Source: Candidatus Saccharibacteria bacterium UBA1103 (GTDB taxonomy: Bacteria; Patescibacteriota; Saccharimonadia; Saccharimonadales; Saccharimonadaceae). From it: a stretch of 12,525 nt of DNA. The stretch spans positions 1 to 12,525 of the forward strand of contig CAJPSI010000015.1 of NCBI GenBank assembly GCA_905373275.1. Reading direction: 5' to 3'. Shown here piece after piece: positions 6,837-12,525 of this stretch. A program made the position numbers and the translations under genes. Position 1 is the first letter of the stretch, and the number at the start of each line of letters is the position of its first letter. The notes beneath the pieces were generated by a model that saw nothing but the letters and a program-made list of their open reading frames with translations, searched no databases and was not told the origin of the DNA.

Positions 6837-7223
6837 ATGGTTATCATTAGCTTGCTATCTTGGTGGTACTCGGAGGGCTGGTTGGAGCAAATCAGCTTAA
6901 CCAAGCGGTCATTCATCAAGCTGGCAGACAAGTTTAGCATCGGCATGCTGCTCAGGACGCTCTTTGCTCCCTTTCGTCAGATCTCAGTAGGCGAGCAGGC
7001 GGGCAAAACCGCCAGCCTGGCCAGTGTCATTGCCGACAAGCTAATTAGTCGTCTGGTCGGTAGCGTGATGCGACTGGTCATGGTCTTCGTCGGGACGCTG
7101 GCTCTGATTATTTACGCCATCATTAGTGTACTCCGCCTAGCCGGCTGGCCGCTTTTGCCATTAGCACCGGTACTGGGTCTGATCTTGATGGTTAGCGTGG
7201 GGGCGCCGTGGAAAATAATCTAG
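6837..7223 (+). CDS. Small membrane protein paired with the ClpC-like AAA+ protein
   Basis: The 128-aa protein starts MVIISLLSWWYSEGW. It has a hydrophobic N-terminal stretch, a soluble middle with APFRQISVGEQ (about 43-53), and two strong membrane helices near 77-97 and 100-122. It overlaps the start of the AAA+ gene by 16 bp, which points to coupled translation and a shared membrane complex. I recall similar small proteins upstream of ClpC-like genes in Saccharibacteria and related CPR, but know of no assigned function. The start is supported by the position of the -10 element rather than by a ribosome binding site. It may serve as a membrane partner or adaptor of the AAA+ protein; that is inference from the overlap only. 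Confidence 0.8.
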   Translation: MVIISLLSWWYSEGWLEQISLTKRSFIKLADKFSIGMLLRTLFAPFRQISVGEQAGKTASLASVIADKLISRLVGSVMRLVMVFVGTLALIIYAIISVLRLAGWPLLPLAPVLGLILMVSVGAPWKII

Positions 7224-9643
7224 ACTATCGGCTGAATTATCGGGCTAATCGGGCGATTGAGGCGAGATATTGCCAGCGCTATGGTAAGCTGACTCGAGTT
7301 ATTACCCTGGTCGGGGCTATCCTGCTGTCGTTGCTGGGCATAGTTCTACTACTGGCGGGCATGGCAATCGGCTGGTTGGTATTGATGCTGGCGGGCTGGT
7401 CGCTGGTGCCATATCTGTGGCTACGCTCTCGGCTGAGGGATATGCCGGCGACCAAGCAGCCTCGCAACATCGGTGACATTTTATCGCTGGAAGTACTGGG
7501 CTTGTTGCCCCAAGATCCTAACCCTCGCACCATCATCGAGGCACTAGCCAGTAGCGGCGGAGCGAAGTTTCTGGCTAATCGTCTAGGCATCCCGATTCAG
7601 CAGGTAGTCCAGTTGACACCGGCCGATGCCGGCTTGACGGAGAGTGTCTGGCGAGAATCAATCAACATCTGGTCTCACCTGCCTGAGCGAACTAGTACGA
7701 TTCCTTCGGTAGTGGTAGTGGCGGCCATCATCCGCCTCAATCCTGACTGTACCGACATCCTTAACAATCTGCGGATAGACGCCAGTGATGTCTACCGAGG
7801 CGTGGAGTGGCTGGAGCATTGGGAGATGCAGGCGAGGCGCAGTAGCGACCTGAAGTTGACCGGCGGGATTGCCCGTGACTGGTCATTCGGCTATATCCCT
7901 ACCTTGGAGCATTTTGGCACCAATCTGAGCCTCAAGTATTCCGAGGGACGACGGTCAATGGCCGGTAATCTGATGCGCAACCGACTGCTGGTCGACGACA
8001 TGATTAAATACTTGTCCAGCAACGCTCGGCGTAATGTGGCACTGATCGGACCGCTAGGGGTGGGTAAGTCTACCGTGGTGGAGGCGTTAGCCGACATCTT
8101 AATGGACTCCAAGTCAGGTGCGTCATCCGATGTCAAGTTTAACCAGGTCTTTATGCTGGATGCCTCGGCGATAATCTCGGCAGCTAATGCCAGAGGTGAG
8201 ATTGAGCAATTGATCGGTCGCTTGCTCTCCGAAGCGTACCGAGCCAAGAACATCATTCTTTTCCTAGATAATGCCGAGTTATTTATGTCCGACGGTACCG
8301 GCTCGGTCGATCTGTCCAATCTACTTCAGCCGGCAATCGAGGGCGGCGGACTCAAGCTGATCATGGCGATGGAAGAGCAGCGGTTCCTCCAGATCGCTCA
8401 GGCCAAGCCGGCACTGACCAGCGCTCTTAACCGGATCGAGATCACTCCGACCGACGACAACGATACCATCAGAGTACTGGAAGATCGGATAATCCCACTG
8501 GAGTATGGTAGTACGACACTCTTCACCTATCAGGCGCTGACTGAGGCGTATCGCCTGTCTAATCGCTACATCCATGATGTGGCTCAGCCTAGAGCCTCGG
8601 TTCAGCTACTGGAGAGTGCCGCTCAGCGGGCTTCGGGTGGGGTGGTTAACCCTAGCGTGGTAGCGCAGACTATCGAGCAAACCCTGGGCATCAAGGTCGG
8701 AGGTAATCTACAGAGCGGTGATGCTCAAGCCGAGAAAGATAAGCTGCTTCACCTGGAGGAACTAATTCATCAGCGGATGATCAATCAGACTAAGGCGGTC
8801 TCAGCGGTGGCATCAGCCCTGCGTCGGGCTAGGGCGGGGGTGCGCAATGAGAACCGTCCGATCGGCACCTTCCTCTTTCTCGGTCCGACCGGTGTCGGTA
8901 AAACTGAGCTGGCTAAGTCGCTGGCGGCAGTTTATTTCTCAGGCGAGGATCATTTAGTCCGGATTGATCTGAACGAATATGTCCGGGCGGAAGATGTGGC
9001 TCGCTTGATTGCTGATGGGGCGACCGACCCAATGTCGCTATCGGCTCAGGTGCAAAAGGATCCCTTCAGCGTGGTGCTGCTGGATGAGATTGAGAAAGCC
9101 CACCCTAATGTGCTGACGACTTTGCTACAGGTGCTGGACGAGGGAGTGCTAAGGGATATCAACAACCGCCCGATCAGCTTCCGAGACACTATCCTGATCG
9201 CTACCAGTAATGCCGGGGCGGACAAGATCAGGCAGTATATTGAGGCCGGCTATCAGCTGGAGCAATTTAGCGAGCAGATTCAAAATGAGCTGATTAGCTC
9301 GGGGCAATTCAAGCCGGAGTTTCTTAACCGTTTTGACGAGATCGCTGTCTTTAGACCGCTGACCAAGTCGGAGCTGCTGCAGGTGATTGACTTGATCTTA
9401 GTCGGTATCAATAAGAACCTAGCTAACCAGAAGGTCGCCGTGGCGGTTGATGATCAGGCGAAGTTGGCACTGGTGGAGGCCGGTTATGATCCCCGTCTAG
9501 GTGCCCGACCGATGCGCCGAGTGGTACAGCGTACGGTCGAGAATATCGTCGCCGAGAAGATCCTGACCGGCGAGCTGGTGCCTGGCTCAGGTATCCGCCT
9601 TAGCCTAGCCGACATCCAGGCGAGCCTGGCGAAAGATGGCTAA
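7208..9643 (+). CDS. Membrane-anchored ClpC/ClpB-like double AAA+ ATPase with altered pore loops
   Basis: The 811-aa protein has two membrane helices near the N-terminus (about 31-52 and 54-72), a region resembling Clp N-domain repeats (about 88-195), and two AAA+ modules. Module 1 has Walker A GPLGVGKST (281-289) and Walker B ILFLDN (350-355), where the usual catalytic Glu is Asn355. Module 2 has intact Walker A GPTGVGKT (559-566), Walker B VVLLDE (622-627), sensor 1 ATSNAG (665-670) and sensor 2 GARPMRR (765-771). The pore-loop tyrosine of module 1 (KYRGE in Clp proteins) is replaced by NARGE, and the GYVGY pore loop of module 2 is absent, replaced by DGATDPMS (603-610). No IGF/LGF ClpP-binding loop is seen. 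GTG start at 7208 overlaps the small membrane gene. It probably remodels something at the membrane; classical unfolding for ClpP seems unlikely. Confidence 0.88.
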   Translation: MENNLDYRLNYRANRAIEARYCQRYGKLTRVITLVGAILLSLLGIVLLLAGMAIGWLVLMLAGWSLVPYLWLRSRLRDMPATKQPRNIGDILSLEVLGLLPQDPNPRTIIEALASSGGAKFLANRLGIPIQQVVQLTPADAGLTESVWRESINIWSHLPERTSTIPSVVVVAAIIRLNPDCTDILNNLRIDASDVYRGVEWLEHWEMQARRSSDLKLTGGIARDWSFGYIPTLEHFGTNLSLKYSEGRRSMAGNLMRNRLLVDDMIKYLSSNARRNVALIGPLGVGKSTVVEALADILMDSKSGASSDVKFNQVFMLDASAIISAANARGEIEQLIGRLLSEAYRAKNIILFLDNAELFMSDGTGSVDLSNLLQPAIEGGGLKLIMAMEEQRFLQIAQAKPALTSALNRIEITPTDDNDTIRVLEDRIIPLEYGSTTLFTYQALTEAYRLSNRYIHDVAQPRASVQLLESAAQRASGGVVNPSVVAQTIEQTLGIKVGGNLQSGDAQAEKDKLLHLEELIHQRMINQTKAVSAVASALRRARAGVRNENRPIGTFLFLGPTGVGKTELAKSLAAVYFSGEDHLVRIDLNEYVRAEDVARLIADGATDPMSLSAQVQKDPFSVVLLDEIEKAHPNVLTTLLQVLDEGVLRDINNRPISFRDTILIATSNAGADKIRQYIEAGYQLEQFSEQIQNELISSGQFKPEFLNRFDEIAVFRPLTKSELLQVIDLILVGINKNLANQKVAVAVDDQAKLALVEAGYDPRLGARPMRRVVQRTVENIVAEKILTGELVPGSGIRLSLADIQASLAKDG

Positions 9644-9678
9644 GGCAGTTGGGCCTGTAAACATTCGGCTTGATAGTT

Positions 9679-10065
9679 TTATAGACGCACCTGTGAATGT
9701 TGCTCTAGCCAGTCAGCAATCACGCTAGCATTAAGGTGACTTACTGCAATGTGGACAGCAAAGTCTTCCAGCTCACCTTGTCGTGCTATAAAATTATACT
9801 CATTTATCTCTAGCAGCGTCAGTCCAGCCAGCATTGCTGTGCGCTTATTACCATCAATAAATGGATGGTCACAGATAATACCTCGCACCAATGCTGCCGC
9901 TTTATCGCATACTGTTGTGTAGAGCTCTTTGCCGAATACTGTTTGATATTGTGTCGATACTGCGGCTTCCAACTGTCCGAGATTGCGTATGCCGTCTGCA
10001 CCGCCGTCCTTGACGAGCACTAATGCGTGAAACCGTATGATCTGCTCTAGAGTCAGGTAAACCAT
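9679..10065 (-). CDS. Doc-type Fic toxin (death-on-curing family)
   Basis: Residues 67-76 are HPFIDGNKRT, the Fic/Doc active-site motif, with catalytic His67 and the anion-binding loop GNKR. The N-terminal DGIRNLGQLEAAV (24-36) is also typical of Doc. At 128 aa it matches Doc (about 126 aa). Doc of phage P1 phosphorylates EF-Tu and stops translation; this protein most likely does the same, by homology. The ATG overlaps the last base of the antitoxin stop (TAATG), so the antitoxin is translated first and the two are coupled. It converges on the AAA+ gene with 35 bp between stops. Confidence 0.92.
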   Translation of the reverse strand: MVYLTLEQIIRFHALVLVKDGGADGIRNLGQLEAAVSTQYQTVFGKELYTTVCDKAAALVRGIICDHPFIDGNKRTAMLAGLTLLEINEYNFIARQGELEDFAVHIAVSHLNASVIADWLEQHSQVRL

Positions 10066-10286
10066 TAACGCTTTGCCAGATTAGAAAACTCTGTCTTATA
10101 TCGCTTGATCAATTTATTTGCAGCCTTAAGCACTTGATCGTCGTCAGCTGCTACCGGGTGCTTTCGTATAGTGATTTCAATTTCATCACCATCACGTATT
10201 CCCAGCGCCTTCAACTGTTTGGCCGGTAACGTCACGCCACGGCTGGAGCCAATCTTGATAACTTTTTGAATCGTCGTTACTACCAT
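10065..10286 (-). CDS. AbrB/MazE-type antitoxin partner of Doc
   Basis: The 73-aa protein carries a SpoVT-AbrB swapped-hairpin DNA-binding domain: IKIGSSRGVTLPAKQLKALG (10-29) followed by IRDGDEIEI. The charged C-terminal helix (about 47-73) would be the toxin-binding part. AbrB-fold antitoxins bind their own promoter, so this gene and the toxin are probably autorepressed. It precedes the toxin with a 1-nt overlap. The classical P1 partner of Doc is Phd, a different fold; AbrB-fold partners for Doc toxins are known in other bacteria. The start at 10286 lies 17 bp downstream of the -10, leaving a short leader. Confidence 0.9.
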   Translation of the reverse strand: MVVTTIQKVIKIGSSRGVTLPAKQLKALGIRDGDEIEITIRKHPVAADDDQVLKAANKLIKRYKTEFSNLAKR

Positions 10287-10292
10287 ATAAAT

Positions 10293-10309
10293 ACTATAGT
10301 TATATTATA
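10293..10309 (-). promoter_or_regulatory. Toxin-antitoxin promoter and likely operator
   Basis: On the minus strand a perfect -10 TATAAT (10304-10309) with an extended TGT just upstream makes a good promoter without needing a -35. Between it and the start codon lies the palindrome ACTATAGT (10293-10300), a plausible binding site for the AbrB-type antitoxin dimer. Confidence 0.6.
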
Positions 10310-10614
10310 ACAAATATGCACTAATCTTTGTGTCAGTAAAACTACCTTGCAATGTCTACTACATGCGAGCTGCTTGGTGCTGCGAGAGTGCCTATACGTA
10401 ATATAACATCCGTGGCTACGACCAAACTTTCTATTTTAACCATGAGTGTCAACTTTTGGATTGGAATGTAGGATATACTTGTTGTTAGACGCGTTTCTAA
10501 CGTCCTTTCCGGTTAATTGACTTTCCAAAAATCCATTAAACCACGGGGCTAAAATTGAAACGTGTCTTTATTTAGCTTATCCTTTGCAGTTAAGGTGTTA
10601 ATTTAAGTTCGTGC
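10310..10614. other. Intergenic A+T-rich stretch without a credible gene
   Basis: This stretch separates the toxin-antitoxin promoter from the radical SAM promoter. The only distinct structure seen is a hairpin GTTAGA/TCTAAC (10484-10489/10496-10501) with a 6-nt loop and no T-tract after it. An open frame of 39 codons (10352-10471) lacks a ribosome binding site. Composition resembles the radical SAM gene more than the G+C-richer genes to the left, so it may mark the edge of an acquired segment. Confidence 0.5.
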
Positions 10615-10641
10615 TTGACAAATGCGGGGGGGTGTTACAGT
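10615..10641 (+). promoter_or_regulatory. Promoter of the radical SAM gene
   Basis: A perfect -35 TTGACA (10615-10620) is followed by TACAGT (10636-10641), with TG at 10633-10634 as an extended -10; the spacer is a short 15 bp and contains a run of seven G (10625-10632 region). Expected start is near 10648. Confidence 0.5.
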
Positions 10642-10643
10642 GA

Positions 10644-10701
10644 GTAGCATCAAGCTACATCCGGTAACAGGTCGGATGGCTTGCGTTCTTTAAGGGAGAG
10701 G
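10644..10701 (+). promoter_or_regulatory. Leader of the radical SAM gene: two inverted repeats and a strong RBS
   Basis: GTAGC/GCTAC (10644-10648/10654-10658) sits across the expected transcription start and could be an operator. CATCCG/CGGATG (10658-10663/10673-10678) with a 9-nt loop lies in the leader RNA. The purine-rich AAGGGAGAGG (10692-10701) is a strong ribosome binding site for the ATG at 10707. No match to a known riboswitch was recognised. Confidence 0.45.
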
Positions 10702-10706
10702 GCACG

Positions 10707-11579
10707 ATGAGAGATACGCATGAGTTTAGACTAGTGTTAACGCCATTCTGTCATTACCATTGTTTTTTCTGCCACAACGAAGGGTGCGTCGAAGAGCGCA
10801 CACCTCTTTTACTATCTCCAAAAGACTATTGTTATATTACAAAGATCGGTAGAGATTTGTGGGGGTGGAGAACAGTAACAATGACTGGCGGTGAACCATT
10901 GATTTCGCCTATATACAATGAAACCTGCGAAAGAATTGTTAACGAAGGTATTGATATAACCACTGTTACAAACGGGTCGCTTGTGTCTAGTCCGAAGAAA
11001 GTCCTAAAACACAATAATCAGGTTAATATTTCTGTTCACTCAATGAACCCATATGTCTATCAGAAGATCACGGGGTCGTCTTTTCCGCTCAGTCAAATAC
11101 TTGATACTATCGTATCTATAAGAGTACAGCTTCCGGATATAAGGATTCATCTGAATTCAACCGTAATTCGAGGGCTAAATGATGATGTGGAGAGTATGGA
11201 AAAACTAATAGAATTTGCGCAGAGCGTGGGAGGATGTGCTAAGTTCGTTGATCTTGCTTCTAAAGATAAGAGTCTCGTAGTACCGATTTGTGAAATATGC
11301 GATGCTCTTAGAAGCATTGGATTTGTTGAAGAAGACGGGAATACATGGCAAACATATTTTGTTCGTAACGGTAGCCGAGTTATTGTTACTAGGTGCGGAT
11401 TCGCTGATGAACATAAGGGTAACGGGCTGAGGAATCTCTTTGTAAACCCAGACGGCGTAATTATTTGTAATGATGCCGTCAAGCTATCGATCAACGTATT
11501 AAGAGAAGTTCATTCACGAGATAGCTATACATTTGCGAAAAAAGTTGAATGGCTCTTCCCTCGGGCTAGGGAGCACTAA
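10707..11579 (+). CDS. MoaA-like radical SAM enzyme, orphan
   Basis: The 290-aa protein has the radical SAM cluster motif CHYHCFFC (Cys15, Cys19, Cys22), then GGEP (61-64), and later NGS and SVHSM segments typical of the SAM-binding barrel; NSTVIRGLNDD (149-159) resembles MoaA-family enzymes. The C-terminal part has scattered cysteines (TRCGF and VIIC around a NPDG turn) that recall, but do not match, the second cluster motif CX2CX13C of MoaA. No other molybdopterin gene is nearby, so molybdenum cofactor synthesis is unlikely to be its local role and the substrate is unknown. The gene is clearly lower in G+C and uses more AGA/ATA-type codons than the genes to its left, suggesting horizontal transfer. 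It has its own promoter and terminator, hence is monocistronic. Confidence 0.85.
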   Translation: MRDTHEFRLVLTPFCHYHCFFCHNEGCVEERTPLLLSPKDYCYITKIGRDLWGWRTVTMTGGEPLISPIYNETCERIVNEGIDITTVTNGSLVSSPKKVLKHNNQVNISVHSMNPYVYQKITGSSFPLSQILDTIVSIRVQLPDIRIHLNSTVIRGLNDDVESMEKLIEFAQSVGGCAKFVDLASKDKSLVVPICEICDALRSIGFVEEDGNTWQTYFVRNGSRVIVTRCGFADEHKGNGLRNLFVNPDGVIICNDAVKLSINVLREVHSRDSYTFAKKVEWLFPRAREH

Positions 11580-11609
11580 ACTAGTAGTGTGAGTCCTTGG
11601 CTGTTATCA

Positions 11610-11650
11610 TGCGCTAGATATGGTTTTGCTATCTAGCGCAATTTTTATTA
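11610..11650 (+). terminator. Rho-independent terminator of the radical SAM gene
   Basis: A perfect 11-bp stem, TGCGCTAGATA (11610-11620) with TATCTAGCGCA (11630-11640), closes a 9-nt loop and is followed directly by ATTTTTATTA. It lies 31 bp after the stop codon. Confidence 0.92.
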
Positions 11651-11690
11651 TACTTAAGTTATTATTAACGGTAATGATGGAGAGGTGTAA

Positions 11691-12227
11691 ATGAAGAATC
11701 TAGAGATAGAGAAGCGATACCTGGTGAAAGGTGGTGGTTTTGATCAACTTGATGATATCAAGCCTTATATTGTCACTGGCTCTGAAGTGGTAATGAATGA
11801 CTATTACGTACCCAACGGAGATGAGCACAAGGATCTACGCCTACGCCACAAAGGTGACTGCTACGTCATTACTCGCAAGCGACCGATTAAGGAGGGTGAT
11901 ACAACGACAATGATGGAAACGACCATCCCGCTGTCGAGCGAAGAGTTTGCGGCCCTCAGTAGCGGCATCTCGACTAACGTTCAGAAGAGCCGTTATACTG
12001 TCGATATGCTTGGCCGTCAGGCAGATCTAGATATCTTCTCAGGTAGGCATGACGGATTGATCGTGATTGAGTTTGAGTTCAAAGATGAATCAGACCTAGC
12101 TAAGTTTATGAAAGAAACGAAGCTGGACTTGCCTGATGTGACTAATGTTGAATGGTTGGCTGGCGGACGTCTAGCTGAAACATCGCTAAAAGACATAGAG
12201 TCCAAGCTGAAAAGCCTAAATAAATAG
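11691..12227 (+). CDS. CYTH-domain protein (triphosphate tunnel fold)
   Basis: CYTH proteins bind triphosphates in a beta-tunnel; members include inorganic triphosphatases, thiamine triphosphatases and class IV adenylate cyclases. The 178-aa protein starts MKNLEIEKRYLV, close to the ExExK signature but reading E-I-E-K-R, with Arg where Lys is usual. Further family features are DLRLRHKGDCYVITRKRP (48-65), the METT strand (75-78), KSRYTVD (99-105), ADLDIFSG (111-118) and VIEFEFKDE (125-133), giving the alternating acidic and basic residues that line the tunnel. GGAGAGG precedes the ATG by 5 nt. It stands alone after the radical SAM terminator. The exact reaction cannot be told from sequence. 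Confidence 0.88.
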   Translation: MKNLEIEKRYLVKGGGFDQLDDIKPYIVTGSEVVMNDYYVPNGDEHKDLRLRHKGDCYVITRKRPIKEGDTTTMMETTIPLSSEEFAALSSGISTNVQKSRYTVDMLGRQADLDIFSGRHDGLIVIEFEFKDESDLAKFMKETKLDLPDVTNVEWLAGGRLAETSLKDIESKLKSLNK

Positions 12228-12247
12228 AGCCCGCACTTACACCACGT

Positions 12248-12525
12248 GGGGTGTCTGACAGGATTCGAAGGCTTCTTTGCTGGCGCAAAGTCGCAGGTTC
12301 AGCCTCAGGCGTCGACAAGCCTTTTCTTAAAATAATGCCCATTGTGTCATTTACATGGGGCGTCTGACAGGATTCGAAGGCTTCTTTGCTGGCGCAAAGT
12401 CGCAGGTTCAGCCTCAGGCGTCGACAAGCCTTTTCTTAAAATAATGCCCATTGTGTCATTTACATGGGGCGTCTGACAGGATTCGAAGGCTTCTTTGCTG
12501 GCGCAAAGTCGCAGGTTCAGCCTCA
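12248..12525 (+). repeat. 109-bp tandem repeat, two full copies and a partial third
   Basis: Units start at 12248, 12357 and 12466; the third is cut by the window edge after 60 nt. Units 1 and 2 are identical except T12252 versus C12361 (108/109), and the partial unit 3 matches unit 2. Each unit holds a stem AAGGCTT/AAGCCTT (12268-12274/12317-12323 in unit 1) and inside it a perfect hairpin CTTTGC-TGGC-GCAAAG (12275-12290). The total copy number is unknown. Near-identity means a recent duplication, ongoing homogenisation, or an assembly artefact at a contig end. Confidence 0.9.
12466..12525 (+). ncRNA. ssrA: Possible tmRNA 5' end, partial
   Basis: Each 109-bp unit begins GGGGCGTCTGACAGGATTCGA (GGGGTGT in the first), closely like the tmRNA 5' end: a G-rich 7-nt acceptor strand followed by the D-like segment with the invariant GGATTCGA. 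If a real ssrA gene exists it would start in the last unit, which continues beyond the window; the 3' half, the tag sequence and the CCA end are not visible here. Against the call, the bases after TTCGA pair locally within the unit instead of waiting for a distant 3' partner. The earlier units would be partial copies. Confidence 0.42.

Noticed and set aside
9644..9678. Intrinsic terminator between the AAA+ gene and the toxin gene
   Set aside because: Only a 4-bp stem (AGGC/GCCT) without a following T-run can be drawn.
10352..10471. A 39-codon open frame upstream of the radical SAM gene as a RiPP precursor
   Set aside because: No ribosome binding site, no promoter before it, and a strong separate promoter lies between it and the radical SAM gene; no core-peptide pattern seen.
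12248..12525. CRISPR array
   Set aside because: The 109-bp unit repeats as a whole with no variable spacers, and no cas gene is present.

Overview
The window looks like a piece of a Patescibacteria (CPR) chromosome, most probably Saccharibacteria (TM7). This is inferred from gene content and style: short operons, a MurT/GatD pair, a YkuD L,D-transpeptidase with PG-binding repeats, and a membrane-anchored ClpC-like AAA+ protein next to a small WYSEGW membrane protein. Stops are standard (TGA, TAA and TAG are all used as stops). No gene here is diagnostic of a species. The window opens inside a gene and closes inside a repeat, so it may be a whole assembly contig.

Layout. 1-3037 (+): the 3' part of comEC (DNA uptake channel), then murT and gatD (amidation of lipid II glutamate), closely packed as one operon. 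3046-5365 (-): yebC, then tRNA-Pro(UGG), then an L,D-transpeptidase; a good promoter for the tRNA sits at the 3' end of yebC. 5405-6115: no credible protein gene, but a dense set of long stem-loops. It includes two 65-nt cores that align without gaps at 48/65 identity while their outer stems have unrelated but internally complementary sequences. 6116-9643 (+): an acidic coiled-coil protein with an internal 46-residue duplication, a small membrane protein that appears leaderless, and the 811-aa double-AAA+ protein overlapping it. 9679-10286 (-): a Doc-type Fic toxin with an AbrB-type antitoxin. 10287-10706: a mainly non-coding, A+T-richer stretch ending in a promoter and leader. 10707-11579 (+): an orphan MoaA-like radical SAM enzyme closed by a strong intrinsic terminator. 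11691-12227 (+): a CYTH-domain protein. 12248-12525: a 109-bp tandem repeat (two full units and a 60-nt partial) whose unit begins like the 5' end of tmRNA.

How the parts relate. MurT/GatD and the L,D-transpeptidase both act on peptidoglycan. ComEC imports DNA, a nutrient and recombination source for reduced CPR cells. The toxin-antitoxin pair and the radical SAM gene look like accessory insertions between housekeeping blocks. The best candidates for something undescribed are the multi-hairpin locus at about 5432-5975, the tmRNA-like tandem array at the right end, and the AAA+ protein that keeps its ATP-binding sites but appears to have lost both substrate-threading pore loops.
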